Of a DNA stretch of 64,000 nt, positions 44,699 to 55,530 are shown piece after piece (the stretch's first letter is position 1; each line of letters opens with the position of its first letter). The stretch comes from Posidonia oceanica (lineage: Eukaryota > Streptophyta > Magnoliopsida > Alismatales > Posidoniaceae). The stretch covers positions 11,085,001 through 11,149,000 of the forward strand of contig JAZBRS010000059.1 in the NCBI GenBank assembly GCA_037176725.1. Direction: 5' to 3'. The position numbers and the translations under genes are program-made. The notes beneath the pieces were generated by a model. The model made no database searches, was not told where the DNA came from, and was given only the letters and a program-made list of their open reading frames with translations.

Positions 44699-45548
44699 GC
44701 TCCAGTTTTAGCGTACAACACTTTAAGTTCAGGGAAGTGTTCTGAATGCTGATATTTTCATTCAACTCATACAAATTCATTTAAAAGAGACAAAAGAGAT
44801 GAAATAAATTTTATTGATGATAAATGATACATTTCTAACTACAATTTCTGTCTCTTTGAAGGAAATTCAATGAACAACTTAGGCCGCACGCCCTCGTACC
44901 AAGCGTCATAAGTAGCAGGAGAGATGGCTTCGCGGTCCGTGTTCGAGTTCTCCCATGCAGAAAGGACTCGGTTTCACCCCTTCCCGTCCCAAGTGCCAGC
45001 CTGATAGAAAACCTGAATGATGTCCCCGGGGGTGTCTTCCAAGCACGGGAGAATCATGTCGGAGAAGCGAGGCATGGGAGGTATAGCCCGAGGAGTACCC
45101 AGCATCGAGAAGTATCGCTGAGGGTTGTACCTCACAAACTCGGTCGCCCCAATCAACATCAGGAAGTACTCTGGGTCAGACACTGTCCTGAAAGACGAGG
45201 GAGGATTGAAGGAGTCCATCTGGGGCTTGACCTTACAAGCACATAAGCGGCGAATATACTCCTCCAGGGGAAGGTTAGCATCAAAAGCGGGCAGAAGAAA
45301 ATACTCCTCTAACCAGCGCAGAACTAGGAAAGGCGTGCCGAAGAATGGTCCCCCGAGGCAGACACTGGATAAGCCCCGGATGGTGAAAGCCAAAACAAAC
45401 TGACCCAAGCATTTCTCCGGATTGCGAACGTAGATGCACATGAGCTCAGCATAGTAGGCGCTAATGGTCAAGGCTTCATTTGGGAAGAGTACCAGTCCCC
45501 CGATTAGAATAAAGACACATTCCAAGCAGGAAGCCTCGGAGCGGATGC
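44699..45548 (-). pseudogene. 850-bp inverted copy of gene B inside E1 integrase
   Basis: Matches the reverse complement of 2032-2311 joined to 36114-36683, and both are exactly 850 bp long, with substitutions but no net length change. It contains about 170 codons of gene B, the AATAAA region and the start of the next motif cluster. It lacks the solo LTR, so it was copied from an uninterrupted gene B. The joins have short identities (GCATCCGCTCC at one edge, AAACTGGAGC at the other). Confidence 0.9.
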
Positions 45549-48265
45549 AGAGCGGTGGAACTTCCACTGAAAGACCTTTTGAAGAGGACCCCGGCTCTAA
45601 TGAAGTATCTTGTGGCCATCCTCCGAACTACTTCTTTGTCTTGTGAAGTTGCGTAGTCGGGGAAGATCCCGTCTTGAATGTAGTTCTGGATGTCAAAGAA
45701 CCATGGGTTCCCGTCATCCTCTATGTTGTAGCAAACTTCAAACGTGCCTACCCTTGATTCTCCAGCTTTTTGTCTAAGCTCCACGGCCCATGGCTCAGTT
45801 GAGTCAATGGCAGGTATCCCGTGTTGCTGAACCATTATTGTTTGCTCTCGGATATTGATGGGGAACTCAATTGAGGAAGCCAGCAAAGCAAGAGCATCTA
45901 CTAGTAGGGTATGACTTCAAAGGGTGTAGACATACACCACTTGCTGAAACCGCGCCAATAGGAGGCGAGCAATGCCTTTGTACTCTTCTAGCCTTGGATT
46001 GAGGGTTCTATACTTGTTCAGAATTTGTCTTAGAACCAATTGGGAGTCTCCAATGAGTTTCAACCGCTTTGCCCCTAGCTCCAGTGCTAGGCGTAATTTG
46101 AGGATCAAGGCCTCGTATTCTGCAACATTGTTGGTATTTACGGTGAAGTTTAACTGTACAGCTCGAGGAATGAGAACTCCCTCCGGAGTGAGAAGTGCTA
46201 CTCTGATGCCTGCCCCTTGTCTGTTGAGTGCTCCATCAAAGTAGAGAGTCTATTGTTGAGTGCTACTTCGATGCCTGCCCCTTTCCAGTATTTCCTCAAA
46301 GGAGAAGTTTGTTCGAACTGGTTGATAATCTTCTATTAGTAATTCTACCAGGTGATCTGCAATGGCTTGTCCCTTGATCGCCTTCTGGGACACATATTGC
46401 AAGTCAAATTCAGTGAGGAGGAGTTGCCACCTTGCCAATCTTCCAGAGAGGGCTGGCTTCTCGAACATATATTTGATTGGGTCCATCTTGGCAATGTAAC
46501 AGACTTTATGGGCTAGGAAGTAGTGTCTCAGCTTTTGAGATGCCCATACCAAGGCCAAGAAGTGCTTTTCTATGGCCGTATACTTCTCTTCATAATCCAA
46601 GAATGTTCTACTCAGATAGTAGATGACATTTTCCTTCTTTCCATCCTCATCATGTTGAGCTAGCACTACCCCTATTAATGATGCAGTGACTGCCACATAG
46701 AGTAGCAAAGGCTTCCCTGACATAGGCGCCGACAAGACTAGGGGGTTCATGAGGTATGCTTTGAGTTCATCAAAAGCTTTCTGGCATTTCTCATCCCAGG
46801 TAAATTCCCTTCCTCCTTTCAATAACTCATAAAATGGCTTACATCGATCTGCGTGCTGTGAGATGAATCTCTTGATGAACTGTAAGCGGCCAATAAGTCC
46901 TCTTAGTTCCTTAATGTTTCGGGGCGGAGGCATCTGTGCTATTGCTTTAGCCTTCTGTGGGTCCACTTCAATTCCTCTTTTGCTGATGATGAAGCCCAAT
47001 AGCTTCCCGGTAGTTACCCCAAACACGCATTTCTTTGGGTTCATTTTTAGCTAATATTGCCTTGCCCTGCTCAGTACTCTTCTTAGCACCTCAAAGTGTG
47101 CCTCCCTTGTTCTTGATTTGACCAAGATATCGTCAACATACACTTCCATGCAATCGTGCATCATGTCGTGGAAGATGGCCATCATTGCTCTCTGTTAGGT
47201 TGCACCGGCGTTCTTGAGACCGAATGGCATGACTACATAGCAGTATGTCCCCCATGGTGTGATGAACGACGTCTTCTCTTGGTCCTCCTCTGTTAGCTTA
47301 ATCTGATTGTAATCGGAGAAACCATCCATGAAAGATAACATCTCAAATCCTGCTGTATTGTCCACTAGCAAGTCAATATGTGGCAAAGGGAAGTCATCTT
47401 TGGGATAGGCGGCATTGAGGTTGCGATAGTCAATGCAAACCCGAATCTTCCCATCCTTTTTGGCCACTGGTACTATATTTGAGACCCAACTAGGGTACAC
47501 AACCACCCTGATGAATTTCGCTTTATTAAGCTTGTCAATTTCTTCTTTGACTTTGAGGGCGAGTTCCGGCCTTAGTCGCCTCAACTTCTGCTTGACGGGT
47601 TTGGTTCCAGAGTTTAGTGGAAGCAAGTGTTCCACTAGGGCTGATTGTAGACCAGGCATATCCTCGTACTTGAAGACCAGCACATCCACAAATTCTTTCA
47701 AGATTTGGACCATTTCCTCCTGCTCTTTTGGGCTTAAACTTGCACTTATGAGTATTGGTTTCGGCTCTTCGGCGGTTCCCAGATTGACCTCCACGGTCTC
47801 TTCTTCAGCTGCCTTGGTTTGCTCATCATACTTGTCCATGAGGTGCTTAAGGAGGTCTGAGTCGGCCTCTTGATCTTCTTCCTCATCACTGCAGCTAACC
47901 AGCTCATATGCTTCTATTCCTACACACTTCCCAAACCGGTCAAATTCTTCTACTAGGAAGACCATGTTAGTAGTAACCAGCTCCTGAGGCAATGCCTCTA
48001 TGTATTGACACACGCGCACAGTTTTGGAAGCGGTGGTCGAAGTTGACCGCGAGCTGCTAGAACTAACATGGTGATCCTCTCCCTTATTGAAAATAGAAAG
48101 TAAATTACTTTTATTCCTAGGAAATGAAAACAATGTAGAATTAAACAAAGTTTTATTTACAGCATCTATGGGGATGCCCCTAGAGCTACCTCCATCAATA
48201 GAGGTAGGAGCCTTTCTAGGCGGGCTCGTCATGGTCGACGTTCCCATCATCTTCGAGAAGCTCAT
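45549..48265 (-). pseudogene. pol: E1 reverse transcriptase, RNase H and second RNase H
   Basis: Reading on the minus strand: acidic linker, RT from about 47740 (KPVKQKLRRLRPE, CIDYRNLN, FMDGFSDYNQ), a TAA just after GLKNAGAT (47195-47197), YVDD still readable near 47135, a TAG near 47050, RNase H to about 46255, a TAG before LYFDGA, then the second RNase H (YFDGALN, GDSQLVL, VDALALLAS) with a TGA near 45917, and the linker to integrase ending FKRSF. The domain order is the same as in E2, but at least four stops make it non-functional. Confidence 0.9.
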
Positions 48266-48529
48266 GGTCGGCCCCTAGATCGGGGTCAACTTCAGGTCTT
48301 TGAGGCTACAGACCTTCAGAGAGATCAGCCATGAGGCGGCGGACCCTGTCTACGAGTCATTGTGACTTGCGTAGAGTTTGCCCCGGCCTTTGCTCCAAAG
48401 AGGAAGAGATGTCCAGAGCTGGAGGAGGCGGAGGCTTGGAAGCGGTGGTGCCGAAAGAAGAGGGAGAAGAAGAAAGAGGTGGCCGATCCAGAGGTTCGGG
48501 GATCGATGCACCTAACAGTGGTGGCGGTG

Positions 48530-48680
48530 ATGTTGCAGTCTGACCTTCGTGAGGCTCTGCTGGCAACTCTTCTACAGTCTGACCTTCGTGAGGCTCTGCT
48601 GCTACAGTCTAGCCTTCGTGAGGCTCTGCTGTCAACTATCTTGCAGTCTGATCTTCGTGAGGCTCTGTTGGCAATTCAGG
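48530..48680 (-). repeat. Short coding tandem repeat in the E1 Pol linker
   Basis: TCTGACCTTCGTGAGGCTCT recurs four times (about 48538, 48580, 48607, 48649; the third and fourth with changes) at 27-42 bp spacing. On the minus strand it encodes repeated EPHEGQT peptides. Some copies carry stops. Confidence 0.85.
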
Positions 48681-48689
48681 TGTTTGGAA

Positions 48690-49190
48690 TAAGCTAAAAA
48701 TGTTTACGTCGGCTGTGTCCTCTACACTTTGGAGAGTGTGTTTGTTTGATTGCGCCAAAATAATATTTCCCAGGGGGGATGAATTCGGGTCGAAGATACC
48801 TACACTGGTAAAATATCCTTGTAGATTCCACTGTAATGGTCGTCCGTCGGGGAACTGGTCGAAACCGAGTCCTCCCCTTCCTTCTCTGTCACGGGCCTTT
48901 ACTGGCTCCTTCATTTCCTTTCCTTCTGGGCCTAAGCCCTGGCCTTCCTTGTAGCCAATTCTCCTCATGATCTCCCATCCCACATTCATGGAGGGTCTTT
49001 TGCTTTTTGGGGCTTCCCTCTTCTTGTGAAATAGCCTAAGCATGGCCCACTTGTCTCTTAGCTCGACCATAGATACCACGCTCTTGCCCTTTTCGGCGCG
49101 GGTCGGCTTTTCTCGCACACTGAACTGGTGTGGCAGGTATATCACATTTGCCTCTACTTCTTGGCCTGGTATGTCCCCTGCTATCTTGAT
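48690..49190 (-). pseudogene. E1 G-patch segment
   Basis: An ORF of 169 residues contains MRRIGYKEGQGLGPEGKE and later GRGGLGFD, the glycine pattern of a G-patch, located between protease and RT as in E2. G-patch motifs bind nucleic acid or helicases in host proteins. The retroelement role is unknown. Flanked by decayed linker. Confidence 0.75.
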
Positions 49191-49194
49191 GATT

Positions 49195-49645
49195 TTCCCA
49201 TTGTGAGGGAATTTCAGGCATTAGTGCCGAGGAGATGATACTCCTTTAAAACTGTCCAACCATTGTCTCCCCAGGATGATCTGATATGGGACATTGATGT
49301 CTATGATGATTAGTTGGGTTAGAACCTAAGCTGGTCCTATCCCTATCTTTGTGGTCCACTTGCCGTGTGCTTTTCTTTTGCTTTCATCATACCCGGCAAT
49401 CGTCATATCAATGGGGTTAAGGAAGCCTCATTTACGCCCAAGACTCGTATTGTATTTAACGAGCAAATGTTCATTGATGCACCAGTATCTATGAGCACTT
49501 CAGAAATTAAGTGATTGTTTATAGAAATGGTTACATTCAATGGTGCTTTTCTCCTCTCTATTGGCGCCAACTCGCTATCAGCAAAGATAATGATAGGCTC
49601 TACAAAGGCCGCTGTAGCTATAACATGGAATTCCTCCACTGGCAT
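49195..49645 (-). pseudogene. E1 second retropepsin-like domain
   Basis: The minus strand encodes LIDTGASMNICS with preceding hydrophobic strands, then a frame break near 49403. Further down the frame gives IILGRQWL, the usual second conserved block of a retropepsin. Stops and a frame shift inactivate it. It is a separate unit from 49987-50640 and in a different frame. Confidence 0.75.
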
Positions 49646-49986
49646 ATCTGGGCAACTTGGGCCTTCTCTAGCACTTCTTGCAGAGCTTTCCGGTGTTGAT
49701 TTGAGCTGTTTATGAGGTCATAGATCGAGATCCTGGCCTACGTCTTCTTTAATTGCTCTAAGATGTCATATTCCACCGACTCGGGTCCTACTTCAGGTCT
49801 GACCGGCTCTGCTTGCTCTGCTGGTGGTACGATTCGGTTTGATAGCCTCCCTCCTCTAGTGATGGGCACAGCAGCCTCATTTTCTTTGTACGGGTCGCTG
49901 GATGCTCCCTTCTTGAGCGGCCAGGTGAAGATGGACTCCCTCCGTATAGGTCCGCCAAGCTCTGGTGGCTTTGTGGTCCTAGCTTG

Positions 49987-50640
49987 CTACTCTGTTGGCA
50001 CTCGGAAAATTGGGGATGACGGAGTAGTAGTGCTCCAGAATACTGAAGTGTTGAGGGCCAGCAACTGATTTGATGGTGGCCTAGCTACTCTGAAGATTGG
50101 GGAGACCAGTGGCGACAGTGGCTTGGGAGCCCATAGCGGTGATTTTCTCCATGGCAGACTTTGCAATTCCTCCTCTTCCCGAAGGGTTGCTATTTGTGGC
50201 TCAAGCATCTTGAATGTGCATAGAATCCCCAGTCGATTAGCTGGAATGCTGACGACCACTCCTTGGTATTTGAATTTTAGCATTTGATGAACCGAAGATG
50301 CTACAGCCCCGACCTCCGCTAGCCAAGACCTCCCTAGGATGAGTGGCTCCAGGACTTCCTCCTTCATGATGATCATCGAAGTGACACTGGTTAAAGGACC
50401 GACTGTGATTTCCATGGGCATTGTCCCTAGTGCCAATTTCTCCTTCTGATCAAACCCAGTGCACATAAAGGGAGTTCTATCTAGCTCACCCTCATTTAGC
50501 CCTAAGCTCCGGAATGTGGAGAGAGAACTGAGGCTTCGGCTTGCTCCAGTGTCAAGCAATACTCCTTGCAGCACATGGTCATTGATGCCCACTGTGATGA
50601 CAAGCGGCAGCTCTTGCTTATGTGGGGGCGGAAGCTCCGA
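49987..50640 (-). pseudogene. E1 first retropepsin domain
   Basis: A 201-residue ORF with LLDTGASRSLSSLSTFRSLG and later LILGRSWLAEVGA, the two hallmark blocks of a retroviral-type aspartic protease. The active-site triad is DTG, unlike E2 (DNG). It lies between Gag and the second protease-like unit. Confidence 0.85.
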
Positions 50641-50819
50641 ATCTTTGAAGACTATATTTTCTCATTCAAATCGCTGATTGGCTTTTTAAACTTGGCTTTC
50701 TTCCTTCATTTCCTCTTGTGGTCCCTCCACTACTGCTGTGAGGTTGAACTGGCTAAGGAGATCTTTCACTGTTAGCTCCTTGTCTGCCTCGCTGTCCCAA
50801 TCATCATCTGAGATTACTT

Positions 50820-50915
50820 CCCAATGCTCAATTTGGCTGTCCCAGCCCTCTTCTGGTATGACATGGTTGTCCCAGTCCTCTTCTGGTATGACATGGTTGT
50901 CCCAGTCTTTTGATG
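50820..50915. repeat. 33-bp tandem repeat, 2-3 copies
   Basis: TTGTCCCAGTCCTCTTCTGG and GTATGACATGG alternate with a 33-bp period, in frame length, within the Gag-protease linker. Confidence 0.8.
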
Positions 50916-50999
50916 TTAGTGGATTAGGGAGCTGTTCGTCCTAGAATGCCATGACTTGGTGCTTGGGGAGAGGGTCGCTGTAGACCTGTTGAGACGTCC

Positions 51000-52383
51000 C
51001 TGTCTGCTTTCTCTGTTTGGCTCTTTTCACCAGGACATCTTATTCAAACACATCTGCCTCTACCATGTCATAGACTATGTCTTTGAAAGTCCAATAGTCA
51101 TTGATGTTGTGACCATGTACCCTATGGAACGGGTAGTATTTGTTCTGGTCACAATTTGGCAATTCAAGCCTGGCCAGCGGGAGTTCAAGTGCTTTTGTCC
51201 TCTAGCTCTACGAACATATCTGCCAGTGTGACCGGTAAAGGAGGGTAATGGTCTCTTCTTCCCCTTTTGCGTGGCAATGAAGGGGGAACATTGTGATAAC
51301 CGCCCCCGTTCCCAGTGTTGTTGGGGGGATTTTTGTTGTTGGCCTGGCCATTTTGATTGCCCCTAGTCCATTGCTGCCGGGGAGCATTCCACATAGGGCG
51401 CATTTGTTGCTGAGGGGGAGGGTTATTCCATGCCTGCTGTTGCTGAGGGGGGTAGCTCCATGCTTGCTATTGCTGAGGAGGAGGGTGGCTCCATACTTGC
51501 TGAGGTCTTCCTTGGAGAGAGTGAGAAACCAATCCATGGGCTCTCCTTCGAGTGAGTAGAAGAACAGGTGTACAACAAGCCCCAAATCATGGAAGTAGGG
51601 GGCTGACTCCATTTGGAACTGCACTAGTTGACTGAGTAGGTTAGTGGTTCCGTTGAACTTGGGAGTCTTTGGGTACTTGAAGCTCGGTGGTAGTCTGAAT
51701 GGGGGAAACTGACTCATATCAAAGTTTGCCGGAGCCTGGGTATGTACCCCTAATGCACTGAGCATCTTTCTCATCTCATCCAAATTTGCTATCCCGGCTG
51801 ATGGGGTCGGGACATGTGAGTTGAAGGACTGATGGTTCTGCTGCTGATGAAGGTAGCTATTGCAGAAGTGTTGAGGTATGACCTGCTCGTATCACGGGGG
51901 AGACGCCTGATGGTGGTGATGATCTGGCCGAGGCTGATTGCCTGCTGTAGGTGGTTGGAGATGATGTCTTGGATAGACTCCTTCCTTGTACTCACCATGT
52001 GACATGTAATTTTGTTCCTGAATCAAGGGATTGGCCCTTGAGATAAAAGCTCCGTTGAGTGCTGTACCATGACCTGGGTGGTTTGTGTCTGGCGGTGGGT
52101 TGCCATTTTGTCCCTGGTATAGATCTTCAGGGGTATGGTCCGCAACTGGCCTTCGTTGCCCTTCACCGAGGTGGGGTGGCTGCTGGAGGTTGTTCTGACA
52201 TGGCCCCATAGGGGTTGATGTCTCTTCATTTAAGAACTGGTACATGGCTTTGTACTGGATTGAGTCTAGATCCAAGGCTTCTCCGGTGATCGGATGGTAG
52301 ATTGTGGGCTCCTCTCCCGAGGTACTTACTGTGTCTGACCTCTCTCTTTCTAGCTGTACAGCTTCAAGGATTTGGTTCATCAT
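51000..52383 (-). pseudogene. gag: E1 Gag
   Basis: Starts MMNQILEAVQLERERSD at 52383. A TGA at about 51889 breaks the frame. The Gag core follows (FPPFRLPPSFKYPKTPKFNG, then FFYSLEGEPMDWFLTL near 51530), then a frame change in a Gln-rich stretch (51400-51500), then RGRRDHYPPLPVTLADMF, and a degenerate zinc-knuckle-like CDQNKYYPFHRVHGHN near 51120. It is decayed. Confidence 0.85.
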
Positions 52384-52429
52384 TGTAACGGCTTTTGAGA
52401 TAGAATTGGCTTCAGGGCGTAATATGCCT

Positions 52430-52490
52430 CAGACTACCGCGTATAACGTTGGACGCAGTAAACTGCACGTCCAACGTTCCCAATTGTATT
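52430..52490. promoter_or_regulatory. Motif pair just before E1 Gag
   Basis: GCGTATAACGTTGGACGCAG and CACGTCCAACGTTCC lie about 20 bp apart in inverted arrangement. Confidence 0.7.
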
Positions 52491-52494
52491 TCCT

Positions 52495-53998
52495 CCTGTC
52501 TTCTCTTTTCTATCTTCTCTTTTCTTCTCAACTTTTCTCTCTGTGTTTTTTTTGCTTTTCTGTCTTTTTGCTTTTCTGATTTTTTGCTTTTTTCCTTTCT
52601 TTTTTTTTTCTTTTTTTTTCTTTTCTTCTTTTTTTTTTTGAAGGATTACAAGTGTGAGAAAAAGGAAATTACAAGAACTTGGGAAATTTAATACAGATTC
52701 CTCAAAAAAAAGGTAAAAATAAAATCGAACTGCCCCTGGCTGATACTGTCACTATTTTGGGTTTTTCAAATGTCTTCCCCTGCCAAACAATCACACAGAG
52801 GAGCTAAAATATAAACAGCCACACAGAGAATGCGTTAGACGCAGAAACTGCTGTGCACAACGTTAGATGCGGAAACTGCTGCGCACAACGTTAGACGCAG
52901 AGATCCCAACGGCTAACACCCTGTTTCAGAGAACTGCACAGAAACACTTTCAAACAACGATTTAAGGTTTTAATTTTTGTTTTCGCTTTGAGATTAGTGT
53001 TTTAAACCTGCTGTAGCTCTCTGGGTTCCTTAAGACTTAGGTATGGCTTCTTTTCTAGGATTTCTATGGCTCCTCACAAAATAGGTGAATATATTTTTTG
53101 ATACTACCCCCTACCTCAACTCCTGAGGATGCTAGGGGGAGCCCGAATACACTTAGGTCCCTACCCCGTAGAGGTAGAGCCCAGCGTACTCGGGATTGAT
53201 CGGGTCGCTCACGTATCCACACACCAAGCACAATCAAACCATCGAAAGGGGGAGGGAGGAATACAAGTCAAAGCTTGAGGTTCTAACTATCTTTCACAAC
53301 AAGCCAAGGAAGAAGAAGGGCTCCTTGTGAAAGACAATGACAATACAAGTACCTTTCCTAAGCCCTTTGCAACAGAGGTGCTTGGGACCTAGACGGTTAC
53401 TTACATAACTCAAGAAACGACACAAACAAATAGTTCCCAATGAGGGCCATGCAAGTCATAAAAAGATTCGATTTTTTTGTTGTTGTTGTTGTTTTTTTTT
53501 TTTTGCAAAGCACTCAAAGAAACTGAAGTTCTGGTCCCTACGGCAAAGCCGATCATCTCACACCTCAATCCTTGGGCCAGTTATGAAAAGAAAAAATAAG
53601 AGAAAATTTAAAACAGAAGGTCTCTGTTCAGTAATCGTTAGACACAGATATTGGAGCATCCAATGTTAGATGCAAGGAATGGAGCATCTAATGTTAGACG
53701 CGCTAGATCACGCGTACAACGTACTGACAGAGTTTTTCAGAAAAACAGTGGCTTTTACAAACCACCTCCACGCCTGAGAATCCAGAGAGAAGGGGGAGGT
53801 GATTTCAGTTATTTGGACGTGGAAAAAAAACAAGAAGGGTCACGGCGCCTCAAAACACTACGAGGAATTTCACCGCTACCTTAAAACTTATGAAAAATTA
53901 AAAAAAACTAAAACTAAAACTAAAACTAAGAATGTCAATAATGAAGGAGGAAGAAGAAAGAAAGGGCTTACTCACCTTGCACGGGGGCACTTTTAGCG
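52495..53998 (-). other. E1 5' leader with motif copies
   Basis: No credible gene. T-rich tracts lie at 52540-52640 and 53465-53505. Motif variants TTAGACGC and ACAACGTTAGAYGC occur at 52831-52920, and CAATGTTAGATGC, AATGTTAGACGC and GCGTACAACGTA at 53665-53725. Confidence 0.6.
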
Positions 53999-54016
53999 GT
54001 CCCATCGTGATCGCCA
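53999..54016 (-). other. E1 primer-binding site (tRNA not identified)
   Basis: GTCCCATCGTGATCGCCA ends in CCA three bases before the TG of the LTR. It has the form of a tRNA 3' end, possibly another Arg isoacceptor, but I could not confirm which tRNA. Confidence 0.6.
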
Positions 54017-54019
54017 GAT

Positions 54020-55450
54020 TGTGGATATGGGGTTTTGGAGAGGAGGAGGGAGGAATGGAAGGGATCTTCGGGGAGGAGAAGTGGGGGGTGTGTGTGTGGC
54101 TTCTCCATCTCTCCCATGCTTTTGTTGCTGCTCGCTCCTTCTGGGGGTTTCCTTTTTGTTGTATCCGACTTCTTCACTCCACGTGTGTTGAAGCCGGTGT
54201 GATCGCCACTCTCAGTTTGCTTTCGCTGGCCCTCGAGACGCCTTGGGGAGATGTGATATGGTTGCGGGTTCAACTACCTTGGGACAACGTCAGTGTTGCC
54301 CAAGGGTGCCCGTGCTTGGTGAGCTTCTTCTTTCTTCTTCCTCGTATGACAAATGTTAGCAAAACAAACAAAAAAACATTGCAAAGATGGATCAATATGT
54401 GTAGTAACTTATCCAAAATAAATAGAAAAGAAGATGGAGAAACATAATAAAATACGTACCCGAGGGGTTTGATCCCCCCAGTTGCAACTAATAAAGATGT
54501 ATGCTTACCTACAACAATATATGAACTCAAATAAAAATACTTGATTATGCTATGGAAATAAACATGTGATATGAGAAAAGAAAAGAAAACAATAAAATAA
54601 AGTCCCCTTTATCTATGCACAAAGTGCAAACTGCGTTGACATGATGCCAACAACGACAAAGGGGCCCTCAAGCTCTTTCGAAGATTTTCTACCTCTCAAA
54701 ATCTCTCTTCACTCTTTCAATTCTCAAGGACCTCACTTTTCTCTAGAAATCTTTCAATGTCAAGAAAACATGTGAGTTCCAAAAATCCGGCCTAAATCCC
54801 TCCTAGATCCCTTTTAATTTTTTCGTCCCTGAACCCTGTGGGGGTACCCCTGCTTTTATAAAAGCAGGGGAGGAGCAAAAAAGGACACAAATGCCAAGTC
54901 AGTAGAATTTCCTGTTTCCGAAGTGTTATACGCTGGAAAACTAGTGTATAACGTTATAAGCGAGAGTCCCAGCGTATAACGACCTTCGAGACATAACTGT
55001 CAGGATAAGAGAAGATTCCCCAATTAAGGAGTCATTAAGTGTGTTTAAACTCAACTTTGATGGCTTTGACCGGTCAACACGTTCCAAAGAAGGCAAAAAA
55101 TGATTTTTGGATTTGGCCAAATAAGGAAAGCTTTGGGCTGACTGGGTTGCCACGTTGGACACTGGAAAACCAGGGACCAATGTTAGCCGCTGGATAAGCA
55201 GCAGCCAACGTTGTACGCTGAGAAGCCAGCGTACAACACCCTTAGTCAGTTCAATTTCCAAATTTGGTCAGGACATGAGGGATACTCAAGTTGCCAACAC
55301 TTGGGGCTTAGATAGTGATAATTATTTTGGGCTGGAGAGAAAACATTTGGCTCGAGTGAGACATTTTGGATTGGGCAGAGGGCTTCTAAGAGTGACCTAA
55401 TGCAAGAGACTATACTAACATGAAGGGTGTGCCAAAACGGGGTATCTACA
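54020..55450 (-). repeat. E1 right (5') LTR, about 1431 bp
   Basis: TGTGG...TCTACA, repeated at 1-1134. In the element sense U3 is 55450 to about 54860 and contains motif copies (54925-54985 and 55150-55240) upstream of the TATA box. No credible coding sequence. Confidence 0.88.
54847..54870. promoter_or_regulatory. Palindromic TATA box of the E1 LTR
   Basis: CCCCTGCTTTTA followed directly by its exact reverse complement, a 24-bp perfect palindrome centred on a TATA box that can be read on both strands. It lies about 590 bp into the LTR on the element strand. The left LTR copy is altered at three positions. Confidence 0.7.
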
Positions 55451-55530
55451 CTTCCCAAGTTAAACTAATACCCGTGCTCCCTGCTATGTCATCTATGTTT
55501 GCATGTGTTTATTTCCAGCTTTTTACAACC
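55451..55530. other. Flank of E1
   Basis: Sequence adjoining the right LTR. The first five bases (CTTCC) should be the target duplication of E1, whose other copy is outside the window. Confidence 0.4.

Larger units (their letters stand above)
1..55450 (-). mobile_element. E1: outer Tat-like Ty3/gypsy element, degenerate, interrupted
   Basis: The LTR at 54020-55450 is repeated in direct orientation at 1-1134, where the window start cuts it. Between them on the minus strand lie a primer-binding-site-like sequence, gag, protease, G-patch, reverse transcriptase, RNase H, a second RNase H and the integrase C-terminus, in the order of the Tat lineage. The two LTRs match by eye at roughly 96-97%, so the insertion is clearly older than E2. 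About 33.8 kb of the span is later insertion (2307-36113). The 3' region, between pol and the left LTR, holds several plus-strand genes of plant-mobile-domain type. The left target-site duplication lies outside the window. Confidence 0.85.
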
